This document shows, piece by piece, positions 56,190-64,000 of a stretch of 64,000 bases of DNA (within the stretch, counting starts at the first letter, position 1; each line of letters opens with the position of its first letter). Source of the stretch: Verrucomicrobiales bacterium (GTDB lineage Bacteria > Verrucomicrobiota > Verrucomicrobiia > Verrucomicrobiales > DEV007). The stretch is taken from NCBI GenBank assembly GCA_030730365.1, contig JANQVJ010000012.1, positions 11,416-75,415 on the forward strand, given 5' to 3'. A program made the translations under genes and the position numbers. The notes under the pieces were generated by a model that was not told where the DNA came from, searched no databases, and was given only the letters and a program-made list of their open reading frames with translations.

Positions 56190-57311
56190 TCAGGCCATCG
56201 CGGGCTTGAGGGTGCGCATCCGGGTGAGCTGATCGCCTACTTCGGCGGCAACATGGCGCCAGTCCTGGAGTTTTTCCCTCGAAATCTTGATTTGTTCGCT
56301 GACCGCTTTTTCCAGCTCCACGTAGCTGTCGCTGAGCTGGTCGGAAAGCTCGACGAGCGTCGCATAGGCCTCTTCGCGGGTCGGACAGGGGATCCTCCAG
56401 CTGTTGCCGGTTGCGATTTGGGCCTCGGCGCGCATTTTCATCGCGCGCAGCTCAGCGAGGACAATTTTTTCCTCGGGGACGCGGCGGAGTTCCGTCGCGA
56501 GACCTAGTTTGGAAAGTGTCCAGATGGCCCACTTCGTGGGATCCCACTGCCAGAGCTTGACGCCGTTGCGGTAGTCGTGCTGGAAAGAGTGGTGATAGTT
56601 GTGGTATCCTTCACCGAAGGTCGGGATGGCCATGATCCAGCTGTCGCGGGCACTCGTGCCCGAGTCGTAGGGGCGGTTGCCGATCGTGTGGCAGAGCGAG
56701 TTGATGAAAAAAGTGCAGTGTTGCACGCAGACGAGACGGGTCACTCCGGCGATGAGAAAGGCACCGAGTGCCGAGACCCAGCCACCATAAAGGAAACCAA
56801 GGACTGCGGGGAGAATGAGGCCGACAGCGAAGCCAATGTGCTGGTGGTGCTTGTGCTGCCACATCACGAGGGGATCTTTCTTGAGGTCCGCGACGTTGGC
56901 GAGCGGACGGGGATAGAGCTTGAAGAAGATCCAGCCCATGTGCGCCCAGAAAAAGCCGCGGGAGATGCTGTAGGGATCGTCGTCCTCGTGGTCGACGTGC
57001 TTGTGATGCTCGCGGTGATCCGAAGCCCAGTCGAGGGCCGAATCTTCGAAGGCGCTCGCGCCGAAAAGAAGGGTCGTCAGCTTTACGGTCTTGCCTGCCT
57101 TGAACGCTTTGTGGGCGAAGAGGCGATGGTAGCCGAGGGTGATGCTCATCCCCGTGGCGATGAAGTAAAAGACAAAAAGGGCAATCTGGAAGAAATCGAT
57201 CCCGAAGTGGTAGATGTAAATCGGGGTGCCGATGAGGGCGGTGAAAAAGGTGACGATGAGAAAGATACTGGATACCCAGTTGATGCGGTCTAGCGGTAAT
57301 TTCGGAATCAT
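56190..57311 (-). CDS. Acyl-lipid delta-9-type fatty acid desaturase
   Basis: The 373-residue membrane enzyme has the three histidine boxes: HRLFAHK, HREHHKHVD and HNYHH, with four hydrophobic helices (for example WVSSIFLIVTFFTALIGTPI). It introduces a cis double bond into acyl-CoA or lipid-linked acyl chains using di-iron and oxygen. The C-terminal extension (about 100 residues, helical) is longer than in minimal desaturases. The ATG at 57311 is preferred; the frame upstream is an antisense reading of the RRM gene. Its presence implies aerobic growth. Confidence 0.88.
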   Translation of the reverse strand: MIPKLPLDRINWVSSIFLIVTFFTALIGTPIYIYHFGIDFFQIALFVFYFIATGMSITLGYHRLFAHKAFKAGKTVKLTTLLFGASAFEDSALDWASDHREHHKHVDHEDDDPYSISRGFFWAHMGWIFFKLYPRPLANVADLKKDPLVMWQHKHHQHIGFAVGLILPAVLGFLYGGWVSALGAFLIAGVTRLVCVQHCTFFINSLCHTIGNRPYDSGTSARDSWIMAIPTFGEGYHNYHHSFQHDYRNGVKLWQWDPTKWAIWTLSKLGLATELRRVPEEKIVLAELRAMKMRAEAQIATGNSWRIPCPTREEAYATLVELSDQLSDSYVELEKAVSEQIKISREKLQDWRHVAAEVGDQLTRMRTLKPAMA

Positions 57312-57390
57312 GCGGGGTATTGAAATTGGAAATGGAAATGGATATTCGGGAAGAATTGAAAAAGGAGGGGGGAGTCGTTTTACCCAAAAT

Positions 57391-57417
57391 GCCCCCGTGC
57401 GGAGACCACACGGGGGC
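57391..57417 (-). terminator. Terminator after the RRM gene
   Basis: GCCCCCGTG (57391-57399) pairs with CACGGGGGC (57409-57417), and on the minus strand the stem is followed by ATTTTGGG. It separates the RRM gene from the desaturase. Confidence 0.6.
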
Positions 57418-57447
57418 GAGTGAAATTTCAGGTTCTGAGGGGGTGAA

Positions 57448-57921
57448 TCAGAGGCTGCGGTAGCGTTTTCCGCCGCCCCGGTCGTCACGGTCCCCACGGT
57501 CGCCACGGTCGCCACGGTCGCCACGGTCCCCACGATCACTACGTTCGCCGCGCCTGTCGTAGCCACCGCCGCCGCCGCGCCTGTCGTAGCCACCGCCACC
57601 GCCACCGCCACCGTAGCCGCCGCCACCACCGCTTCGGGGAGGACGACCGCCACCGCCACCGCCACCGCCACCGGTAGCGCGGCGGTCCTCTGCCTCGCGA
57701 ACGCGCAGACTCCGGCCACCGAGGTCGGCCCCGTCGAGTTGTGCGACCGCTGCCTCTCCCATCTCGCGACTGGAGAGGGTTACGAAGGCAAAGCCGCGTT
57801 GACGACCAGTCTCCCGGTCGAGTGGCATGTGTAGATCGACAATGGGCTCGTATGCCGCGAGAAGTTCGCGAAGGTCGGATTCCGTAGAGTCGTAAGACAG
57901 ATTTCCAATATACAGTTTCAT
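57448..57921 (-). CDS. RRM RNA-binding protein with a glycine/RGD-rich tail
   Basis: The 157-residue protein has an RRM (RNP2 LYIGNL near residues 3-8 and RNP1 RGFAFVTL near 42-49) and a C-terminal half dominated by Gly, Arg, Asp and Tyr, with tandem RGD and GGGYDRRG units. Such proteins act as cold-shock-like RNA chaperones in cyanobacteria and many other bacteria. The tail is repetitive at the DNA level (nine-base units at about 57480-57530). I use the ATG at 57921; a TTG one codon earlier is also possible. Low-complexity tails of this type often undergo phase separation. Confidence 0.85.
   Translation of the reverse strand: MKLYIGNLSYDSTESDLRELLAAYEPIVDLHMPLDRETGRQRGFAFVTLSSREMGEAAVAQLDGADLGGRSLRVREAEDRRATGGGGGGGGGRPPRSGGGGGYGGGGGGGGYDRRGGGGGYDRRGERSDRGDRGDRGDRGDRGDRDDRGGGKRYRSL
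57480..57530. repeat. Tandem nine-base repeat in the RRM gene tail
   Basis: The units encode RGD (minus strand, GGCGACCGT-type) and repeat about five times with minor changes. This is an in-frame repeat and likely to expand or contract by multiples of three. It lies within the RRM gene. Confidence 0.75.
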
Positions 57922-57924
57922 CAA

Positions 57925-58140
57925 TTCTAAACCGGTTGCTGGCCCTCAGTTCTCCGGGCAGCTGCATCTCTGTCCGGGGAAAACGGGTGACCGTGGTCAG
58001 AATCGAATTGCCAGGGAGCGATCATAGATGCCCGGGTAGGTCCAGTAGTAGGGTTCCTCATTTTCAAGAAAAACCAACTTCTTTCCAAGAAAATATTGCG
58101 CTAAACAGGCGATTTTTCGAGGCGCAAAAGCGCCTCCAGC
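57925..58140. other. Intergenic region with a palindrome
   Basis: About 215 bases. GAGGCGC-AAAA-GCGCCTC (58119-58136) is a perfect stem just after the stop of the TIM-barrel gene on the minus strand and may be a terminator or a dispersed palindrome. No other motif is clear. Confidence 0.45.
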
Positions 58141-59040
58141 TTAGACAAGACCTAGGACGAGATCCATGCGGCGGGCGATGTCGGCGAGGCGTTCCCGGTT
58201 GCCCCCGGTCACCTCGGCGGCGGCCCAGCCTTCGTAGTCGATCGCGACGAGCGCCTTTCGCACTTCCTCCCAGTCTATCGTGCCATCCCCGAGCTCGGAC
58301 CCGAATCCGGCGCCGAGGCCCTCGCTACGGTGCTTGCGCTCGTCCCATTCCTTCACATCGAGCTTTCCGATGCGGGCACCGAGGACCTCGATCCAATGTT
58401 CCGGCACGCCCCAGCGGACGTTGTTCCCAATGTCGAAATAGGCCCCGAAATTCGGGTGATCGATCTCGTCGACATACCGTTCCATGTCGAAAGCGCTGAT
58501 GAGAAAGCTCGCCCAGACGTTCTCGATGAGGATCTTCACCCCGTAGCCTTCGGCCGCCGCGAGGCCCTTGCGCAGGGTCGCCTGGGTTTCCGTCCAGCTC
58601 TCCATGAGTGGTCGTTTCTGGTCATAGCGCGCCACGAAGAGGACCGAAGAGGCACCGACATCGTGGGCAAACTTCACCGCTGTCTCCAGATCGGGGTTGG
58701 CGGCATTGACGATGCCGTGGACCTCGAGACCGGATTTGTCGATCGCTTCGCTAAAGGATTTCAGCGCGGTGTGATCCTCGGTCCGGAGCTCGGTGCCGTC
58801 AAAGCCGACTTCTTTCAGCATTTTGAATTGATCGACGAGGGAGAGGTCGGGCTCTTTGACCATGTTAAATTTCAGCCCCTTTTTGATCCTGCCGGTCAGT
58901 TTCGTGACGGCGGCGGGAGTTGCGTCGGCAGCAGCCGCACCCGGAGCGGCGGGCGTGGCCGCCTGGGCGAGGAGCGAGGGGGAGAGAGCGGAGACACCGA
59001 GGACCGGTGCGGTGCGGGCGAAGAAATGGCGTCGATTCAT
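58141..59040 (-). CDS. Tat-exported sugar-isomerase-like TIM-barrel protein
   Basis: The 299-residue protein starts with a twin-arginine type signal (NRRHFFARTAPVLGVSALS) and an Ala/Pro-rich linker, followed by the xylose-isomerase-like TIM barrel: KMLKEVGFDGTELRTED, ILIENVWASF, NFGAYFDIGNNVRWG, KLDVKEWDERKHR and DWEEVRKALVAIDYEGWAAAEV. Relatives include hydroxypyruvate isomerases and inosose-type isomerases or epimerases. Exported versions are common in Verrucomicrobiota and Planctomycetota. The substrate is not known. Confidence 0.8.
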   Translation of the reverse strand: MNRRHFFARTAPVLGVSALSPSLLAQAATPAAPGAAAADATPAAVTKLTGRIKKGLKFNMVKEPDLSLVDQFKMLKEVGFDGTELRTEDHTALKSFSEAIDKSGLEVHGIVNAANPDLETAVKFAHDVGASSVLFVARYDQKRPLMESWTETQATLRKGLAAAEGYGVKILIENVWASFLISAFDMERYVDEIDHPNFGAYFDIGNNVRWGVPEHWIEVLGARIGKLDVKEWDERKHRSEGLGAGFGSELGDGTIDWEEVRKALVAIDYEGWAAAEVTGGNRERLADIARRMDLVLGLV

Positions 59041-59124
59041 GTGTCCACTATCAACGCAGAATCATACCCCGCCCGTCAATTCGGAAAGCACCGTGATCGG
59101 GTGAGGGGAAAATGGCAGAATGGC

Positions 59125-59580
59125 CTATTGCTTGCATTCGCCGCTCCTTCGAATGTCATCAAGGTCTGCTAAATCCTGCGGGCGCCCTGCCAACTTTTTG
59201 GCATGGATCAAATCGTCACACGATAGATAATTGATGGAAAATCCTTCGGCTTCGTCGATTACGCGATCGTCCCAACACGAGATAAAGGTAAGTCCGGGTA
59301 AAGACGTGAGAAAATCGAAAAGTACCGGTGCCCGACCGATCATGTCTTGAAGGCTTTCGTTTGCAAAATCAGACGGAGTTACGTCGATCAGAGGCATGCC
59401 GAAGTCCACGAAAGCCTTCATGACAAGGCTTGCATTCGCCGGTGTCGGCTCGAGCCAGAGATCGAGGTCTTTGGAGAATCTCGGTTGGGAGTAATGCATC
59501 GCGGCATATCCCCCAACGACGAGATAGCGGTCCTCATGAACGGCGAAGAGCCGTAGTAAGTCTTTGAAATCGGAGTTCAT
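59125..59580 (-). CDS. Nucleotidyltransferase-fold protein
   Basis: The 151-residue protein shows VVGGYAAMHYSQPRFSKDLDLWLEP, the core of minimal nucleotidyltransferases: a GG(Y/H)A helix-turn and a D-x-D pair. Such proteins are often part of toxin-antitoxin or other two-gene modules, with a small partner in front. Here a 51-residue frame overlaps its start (59534-59689). The start at 59580 is an ATG; a GTG three codons upstream is possible. Substrate is not known. Confidence 0.7.
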   Translation of the reverse strand: MNSDFKDLLRLFAVHEDRYLVVGGYAAMHYSQPRFSKDLDLWLEPTPANASLVMKAFVDFGMPLIDVTPSDFANESLQDMIGRAPVLFDFLTSLPGLTFISCWDDRVIDEAEGFSINYLSCDDLIHAKKLAGRPQDLADLDDIRRSGECKQ

Positions 59581-59689
59581 CCGGGTCACGGTTCTGAGTC
59601 GTCCAAGTCTCGAAGACGAGCTCCCAGGCGGCTTGTCTGATCATCTTGCCGCCGGATTTCTGCCAGAATTTGATATTTTCGGTTCTCAT
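59534..59689 (-). CDS. Small protein preceding the nucleotidyltransferase
   Basis: A 51-residue frame begins MRTENIKFWQKSGGKMIRQ and ends LRFQRLTTALRRS, overlapping the nucleotidyltransferase start by 47 bases. The composition (aromatic and charged, helical) and tight arrangement suggest a real partner gene, of the kind often seen before nucleotidyltransferase genes. A longer frame to 59761 adds 24 residues that look less convincing. Function unknown. Confidence 0.5.
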   Translation of the reverse strand: MRTENIKFWQKSGGKMIRQAAWELVFETWTTQNRDPDELRFQRLTTALRRS

Positions 59690-59818
59690 GTCATCGAGAC
59701 TCGAACATTTGACGCCGTGCCAGTCGGCCCGTGAACCTGGAAGTGAAGAAGTGTTCTCCATAAATCTAAGAGATCTTAGTGGCTCCGGGCCGGTTTGGCA
59801 ATGTGGAGACTGTGATGA

Positions 59819-60403
59819 ATCCTCCGCGACGACGAAATTTCCGATCCGGTGCGGGCGTGCGATGACTTTTCGAAACGATCAGTAAAGCAACGTGGCATTC
59901 TCCTGACTCATGGGCATCTCGATCGTATCCTGAATGCCGCGACCATTGCCCGCCAGCATGGTGCATGGATCGCCGGCCCGCCGGCGGATCTCGATCGTTA
60001 TCCCGGTCGCCCGGCGTGCCACGGACTCAATCGCTTCGCCGGAGGGCTCGAGAGAATGGGGAGGAGTGTGCTTTGCTTTCAGCCTTTTACCCCGGATCAA
60101 TCGGTCGAAGAAGGGGGTGGATTTCCAGTCTTGGGGGGACTCAGGGCCGTTCACCTTCCCGGCCATACGGCAGGGCATACCGGCTACTTTTGCGAATCGC
60201 GCCGTCTGCTTTTCTGCGGCGATCTCTTCGCGAGCTATGGACAGTTGTCCCATCGACCGCCGGTCGTTTTTAACGAGGATTCGGCAGTGGCCCGCCGCTC
60301 GATCACCAAAGCGCTCGCTTTGGACCTTCAGGGCGTCTTGCCTCATCATTGCCTGCCGGCATCTCCGGAGCGGCATCTTGAATGCCTTAGAACTGTCACG
60401 TAA
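59819..60403 (+). pseudogene. Truncated metallo-beta-lactamase-fold hydrolase
   Basis: The frame contains the middle and end of an MBL-fold hydrolase: ILLTHGHLDRI, LPGHTAGHTGYFCE, LLFCGDLFASYG and VLPHHC. The beginning, which should hold the first beta strands and an aspartate loop, is missing: an in-frame stop lies at 59816 and the only nearby start is a GTG at 59849. The metal motif HxHxDH is HGHLDR, so one zinc ligand is lost. These two defects point to a decayed gene. Confidence 0.6.
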
Positions 60404-60410
60404 TTTCAGG

Positions 60411-60896
60411 TTATTCGCTAAGACTTGATCGGCGCTGACCGATTCTTACCACTGCTCCGACGGTCAAAAGTCCTGTTAAAACTACAACTATCCATCCGAG
60501 CGGTAGGTCGGGGCCCGAATGGTGGTGGAGGAGCGAGAGGTAAATTGCCGAGAAGGTGGTCGACACACAAAAGAAAAACATCAGGACGAGAAACAACTCG
60601 GCGGTGAGAAAAGCAAGGTAACGAAGCGCGAACGAGCCCGGCTCCCAATACCTTCGAACGCCGGCATCGGTGAGCAGGGGCAGTCCAACGAGGGCGAACC
60701 AAGGGAGCAGCATGAGGAGTTGTATCAAGCCTCGCCGCCCTGCCAACCATTCAAAAATTTCCGGAAGGCGCTTTCCTCCGATCGCTATCGAGAAGTGGGC
60801 GCCGACGGTGCGAATGAACTCCTCGAATGCATATCCGGCGATGATCACGATGAGGAGTGAGGCTACAAGGAGAAGGATCTGGAGGATTCGCGTCAA
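60411..60896 (-). CDS. Integral membrane protein, unknown
   Basis: The 161-residue protein has about four hydrophobic segments (ILQILLLVASLLIVIIAGYAF, LIQLLMLLPWFALVGLPLL, LAFLTAELFLVLMFFFCVS, LGWIVVVLTGLLTVGAVV). The predicted start is TTG at 60896 because no ATG is in frame nearby. No known family is recognised. It lies alone between the MBL fragment and the aldehyde dehydrogenase. Confidence 0.55.
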   Translation of the reverse strand: MTRILQILLLVASLLIVIIAGYAFEEFIRTVGAHFSIAIGGKRLPEIFEWLAGRRGLIQLLMLLPWFALVGLPLLTDAGVRRYWEPGSFALRYLAFLTAELFLVLMFFFCVSTTFSAIYLSLLHHHSGPDLPLGWIVVVLTGLLTVGAVVRIGQRRSSLSE

Positions 60897-60969
60897 CTAT
60901 GCCATTGCATGAAATCGCAGATCGGATTTCAAGATCTATTCATCACTCTCTCACGCGCCTTCCTCCGCC

Positions 60970-62568
60970 TCACCCGACCACTCCATCCCGCGTCCGCTGT
61001 CCGTTCAGCATGCGCCAGACCCCGCGCGGGTTCGCGTTTTGCAACTCCATCGGCAGCATCGTATCGGGCCAGTCCTGGTAGCAGACGGGACGGATGAAGC
61101 GACTCACCGCGCGGGTGCCGATGCTCGTGAAATGGCTGTGGGTCGTCGCGGGATAGGGGCCGCCGTGGTGCATGCTGTGACAGACCTCGATGCCGACGGG
61201 GTAGCCGTTGAAGATGAGACGTCCGGCCTTGCGCTGGAGCACGGTGACGAGCTCGCGGTAGTCGGCGAGATCGGTCTCGGTGCCGTGGATGGTGGCGCTG
61301 AGGGAGCCCTCGAGCTTTTCCGCGATGGCGATCATGTCATCGGGCGAACCGCAGCTCACGAGAGTGGAGACGGGGCCAAAGAGCTCATTCAAGAGGGTGG
61401 GGTCATCAAGGAGACTCTCTTGAGTGGTGCGGAAGAGGTAGGCGGCGGCCTCGGACTTGGCCGGGTCGGCCGCGGTAGCAGAATGCCCGAGAAGTTCGAC
61501 AGACTTGCGCTCGAGGAGGTCGGCGATGCCGCTTTCGTAGGCGCTGTGGATGCCGGCGTGAAGCATCGTGGCAGGGGCCCAGGCCGCGACTTTTTCCCGC
61601 GCTGTTTCGGAAAAGTCGGCCCATTCTTCGGACTCGAGTCCCAGGACGAGACCGGGATTAGTGCAGAACTGGCCTACTCCGGCAGTGAGGGCGGCGACAA
61701 ATCCCTCGGCGATGCGGGCGCCGCGCGCCTTAAGCGCGCCGGGGAGCATGAAGACGGGATTCACGCTCCCCATCTCGGCATAGAAAGGAATCGGGACAGG
61801 CCGGGCATTCGCGACGTTGTAGAGGGCGCGCCCTCCCCCCAGCGAACCGGTGAACGCGGCGGCGACGATGCCGGGGTGGCTCACGAGGGCGGTGCCGACG
61901 GCGTTGCTTTTTCCATGAAGGAGGGAGAAAACGCCATCTGGCATGCGGGTCGCCTCGGCCGCTCGGAGAATGGCGCGGGCGGCGAGTTCGCAGGTGCCGG
62001 GATGCCCGGGATGGGCCTTGATCACGACAGGGCATCCGGCGGCGAAGGCGGACATGGTGTCGGCTCCGAGCACGGAGATGGCGATGGGGAAATTACTCGC
62101 CCCGAAGATCGCAACGGGTCCGACCGGCTGCATCAGCGAGCGCACGTCGGGCTTGGGGAGAGGCTGGCGCGTCGGATCGGGAAGATCGATGCGGGCATCG
62201 ACCCACGAGCCCTCGCGGACGAGTTCGGCGAACTGGCGAGTGTGGAGGACGGCGCGGTCGCGCTCGGACGCGCAGCGGGGGAGAGGATGTCCGGTCTCGG
62301 CCGAGGCGCGAAGAAGAAGTTCATCTCCGAGGGCGAGAGTCTCGTTGGCGATCGCGTCGAGGAAGTCGGCCCGGGCCTCGGCGAGGCGGCGGCGAAAGGG
62401 ATCAAAGGCTGCCGTCGCGAGCGAGACGGCGTCGTCGATCTCGGCTTCGGTCGCCTCGAAGTAGAGCGGCTCGAGAGCGGTGCCGAGGCTGGGATTGGCG
62501 GGAGAAAAAGAGTCGGTCGACCCGGCCGATTCGCGATTTCCGATAAAGTGTTTTCCGGTGAGAGTCAT
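60970..62568 (-). CDS. Alpha-ketoglutarate semialdehyde dehydrogenase-like aldehyde dehydrogenase
   Basis: The 532-residue aldehyde dehydrogenase shows PVAIFGASNFP for cofactor binding, catalytic Glu in YAEMGSVNP and catalytic Cys in GQFCTNPG. The pattern belongs to the NADP-dependent ketoglutaric-semialdehyde dehydrogenases, which oxidise the product of several sugar-acid and hydroxyproline pathways. A second family member lies just beyond the DapA-family gene. The spacing (about 100 bases) and the common strand suggest a shared transcript. Confidence 0.82.
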   Translation of the reverse strand: MTLTGKHFIGNRESAGSTDSFSPANPSLGTALEPLYFEATEAEIDDAVSLATAAFDPFRRRLAEARADFLDAIANETLALGDELLLRASAETGHPLPRCASERDRAVLHTRQFAELVREGSWVDARIDLPDPTRQPLPKPDVRSLMQPVGPVAIFGASNFPIAISVLGADTMSAFAAGCPVVIKAHPGHPGTCELAARAILRAAEATRMPDGVFSLLHGKSNAVGTALVSHPGIVAAAFTGSLGGGRALYNVANARPVPIPFYAEMGSVNPVFMLPGALKARGARIAEGFVAALTAGVGQFCTNPGLVLGLESEEWADFSETAREKVAAWAPATMLHAGIHSAYESGIADLLERKSVELLGHSATAADPAKSEAAAYLFRTTQESLLDDPTLLNELFGPVSTLVSCGSPDDMIAIAEKLEGSLSATIHGTETDLADYRELVTVLQRKAGRLIFNGYPVGIEVCHSMHHGGPYPATTHSHFTSIGTRAVSRFIRPVCYQDWPDTMLPMELQNANPRGVWRMLNGQRTRDGVVG

Positions 62569-62669
62569 GGGCGTGGGGAGGTGGAGGGCAAAGTTCCATG
62601 GAGGAATGCCCGGAGAGGATTACGCCACCCCCTGCGAGGAAGAGGCAGGGAAGGGGACGCACCCCGATC

Positions 62670-63584
62670 TTATCCGTTGGCGTGCAGCAGAGTCAAGGCG
62701 GCCGCTTTCACCTCTTCCGTCTGAACCTCACTGATGCCGCTCAGCAGAGGCAGGGCCGGTCCGGTCTCGGCGATGCCGGCAAGTCGGACTGCTTCGTGGA
62801 GGACGCGGATGGGGTTGATGCCGTTGCGGAGGTCTTCGAGTGGTTCGAAAATGGCCTGGATCTCGCGGGCGCGGGTGAGGTCTTTCGCCTGGACCGCTTT
62901 AAGGAGCTGATCACTGAGTTCGGGGCGGATGCAGACGCAGCCGGCAGTGAAGCCGTTTACGCCGAAATCGACGAGATGCTCGATGACGGGCTGCTCGCCG
63001 ATACCACTCACGATGAGGGCGGGATCGACGACGTCGACGAGTTGGGCGAGGTAGGGATCGTTGGCCGGATCTTCGCGGACGATGGCGTATTTGATCCACG
63101 AGACGAGGCCCTCATCGACGAGTTCTTTCGCCCCTTCGACGCTGATGTAGTCGCCGTATTTGATGTAGAGAACGATAGGTTTGCCGACCTTTTGCGCAAA
63201 GTTGCGCAACCCCGCGACGACTCCCTGCGAGGTCGTGATACCCTGATGGGGGAGGACCATAACGGTGGGGTAGGCGGTCCCTTTGAGGATCTCCGCCTGA
63301 TCCATCATGACGCCGTAGGACGGGCCGGCCGAGGGGATCACGAGAGTATCGGCCGCGGCGATCTCGGCGAGCTGGCCGAGGACGGACTCATACTCGCTCG
63401 GGGCGATGTGGTAAAAGTTCGCGTTGCCGCCGTAGAGCATCGTGGTGACCTGCCCGGCCTCGATGTGACGCAGGATTTTTTCGTTTTCGGCGCGGTCGAA
63501 TTTGAGGTCTTTGTCGCGTGCCATCGGGGGCACGGCGATGACGGAACGGGCGAGGTCGGCGGTGGTGACGGTGCGTGTCTGCAT
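62670..63584 (-). CDS. DapA/KDG-dehydratase family aldolase or dehydratase
   Basis: The 304-residue TIM barrel has the Schiff-base lysine Lys165 (SWIKYAIVRE) and Tyr140 (VLYIKYGDY) of the DHDPS/NAL superfamily. Between two ketoglutarate-semialdehyde dehydrogenase-like genes, a role as a dehydratase or deaminase that makes ketoglutarate semialdehyde (L-KDA dehydratase, KDG dehydratase, or the pyrroline-4-hydroxy-2-carboxylate deaminase of hydroxyproline breakdown) is more likely than lysine synthesis. I cannot choose among them. Confidence 0.75.
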   Translation of the reverse strand: MQTRTVTTADLARSVIAVPPMARDKDLKFDRAENEKILRHIEAGQVTTMLYGGNANFYHIAPSEYESVLGQLAEIAAADTLVIPSAGPSYGVMMDQAEILKGTAYPTVMVLPHQGITTSQGVVAGLRNFAQKVGKPIVLYIKYGDYISVEGAKELVDEGLVSWIKYAIVREDPANDPYLAQLVDVVDPALIVSGIGEQPVIEHLVDFGVNGFTAGCVCIRPELSDQLLKAVQAKDLTRAREIQAIFEPLEDLRNGINPIRVLHEAVRLAGIAETGPALPLLSGISEVQTEEVKAAALTLLHANG

Positions 63585-63634
63585 TAGAAGAAGGGGTTCA
63601 GGCTTTCAGGGATTCAGGTGTTCCGGGTGGAGGA

Positions 63635-64000
63635 TCAGGTCCAGGTGCCGTCGACGAGGCGCTGGGCGGGCCCGGCGTAGTCGTCGCGGAGGATGTCGGG
63701 GAGACGGTGTGCCCTGACATTGTCATAGGACTGCAGCATCGCGAAGCGAGTCATCGCGGCGGGGATGCCGACTGCCGTGAAGCCGGGATGGCCCGTCGCA
63801 GGGTAGGGTCCGCCGTGGTTCATCGCGGGGGAAACGGCGACGCCGGTGGGCATTTTGTCATTGAGGAGACGTCCCACTTTTTGCCGCAGGATGGGCGCGA
63901 GGAGGTCGTAGGCAGCGTCGTCTTTTCCGGAAATGGCGGAGTAGATGGCACCGGTGAGATTGCCCTCGAGATGTCCGAGGATGGCGGCGGCCTGCTCCAG
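63635..64000 (-). CDS. Aldehyde dehydrogenase, partial (C-terminal end)
   Basis: The frame is open to the window edge and covers the C-terminal 121 residues. The segment AMNHGGPYPATGHPGFTAVG matches the corresponding end of the neighbouring enzyme (60970-62568; HGGPYPATTHSHFTSIG), so this is a paralogue. It is upstream of the DapA-family gene on the same strand. The catalytic residues are outside the window. Confidence 0.8.
   Translation of the reverse strand: MEQAAAILGHLEGNLTGAIYSAISGKDDAAYDLLAPILRQKVGRLLNDKMPTGVAVSPAMNHGGPYPATGHPGFTAVGIPAAMTRFAMLQSYDNVRAHRLPDILRDDYAGPAQRLVDGTWT

Noticed and set aside
57480-57660. Regularly repeated short units suggesting a CRISPR array
   Set aside because: The units are nine-base in-frame codon repeats without spacers.
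57312-57719. N-terminal extension of the desaturase frame with a valine/alanine/threonine-rich sequence
   Set aside because: It is the antisense of the repetitive RRM tail, and the desaturase starts at the conserved ATG 57311.
61039-62724. A 561-residue plus-strand frame opposite the aldehyde dehydrogenase
   Set aside because: Low-complexity Gly/Asp/Glu composition mirrors the real gene on the minus strand with clear catalytic motifs.

Overview
The window is high-GC bacterial chromosome, densely coded on both strands. It looks like a member of the Verrucomicrobiota (Planctomycetota is the main alternative). The markers are a DUF1080 protein, two secreted sulfatases, a DUF1501 Tat protein, secreted xylose-isomerase-like TIM barrels, Lnt and LpxL-type acyltransferase chemistry, and AddAB instead of RecBCD. 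The taxonomic call is inference from gene content. No rRNA, tRNA, CRISPR array, IS element or prophage was recognised.

Layout. Positions 1-10742 hold a DUF1080 C-terminus, a DUF2071 protein, addA and addB with a VapBC-type toxin-antitoxin pair between them, trmH and an ABCG-like transporter. Positions 10865-19127 hold an AsmA-like protein and a complete F1Fo ATP synthase operon (a, c, b, delta, alpha, gamma, beta, epsilon). A 1.4-kb gene-free stretch follows, then dnaA and dnaN (20523-23212), so this stretch is a candidate replication origin. Positions 23423-31582 hold hisH and hisB, an RlmB-like methyltransferase, a BI-1 family membrane protein, a LysR regulator, lnt and a DUF1501 protein. 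Positions 31943-41148 hold asnS, a U32 peptidase/RlhA-like protein, trpF, a class V aminotransferase and two divergent sulfatases.

The most striking locus is 41388-48022, a tight one-strand operon: FabL-like enoyl reductase, FabG-like ketoreductase, a long acyl carrier protein, a double-hotdog dehydratase, two ketosynthases, and one polypeptide joining an AcpS phosphopantetheinyl transferase to an LpxL/HtrB-type acyltransferase. The parts list and the ACP motif resemble the rhizobial acpXL-fabZXL-fabF2XL-fabF1XL-lpxXL cluster, which makes a very-long-chain acyl group and attaches it to lipid A. I propose a self-contained system that builds a special acyl chain and transfers it to a membrane lipid.

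Positions 48029-51194 hold a beta-helix protein, frr, pyrH and fmt. Positions 51329-55085 hold a translationally coupled trio: a membrane-anchored protein, a secreted alpha/beta hydrolase whose best start is a CTG codon, and an M14 carboxypeptidase-like protein. The rest holds TIM-barrel proteins, a fatty acid desaturase, a glycine-rich RRM protein, a nucleotidyltransferase with a small partner, a broken metallo-beta-lactamase-fold gene, and a sugar-acid or hydroxyproline type catabolic set (two ketoglutarate-semialdehyde dehydrogenase-like genes flanking a DapA-family gene) that runs off the right end.
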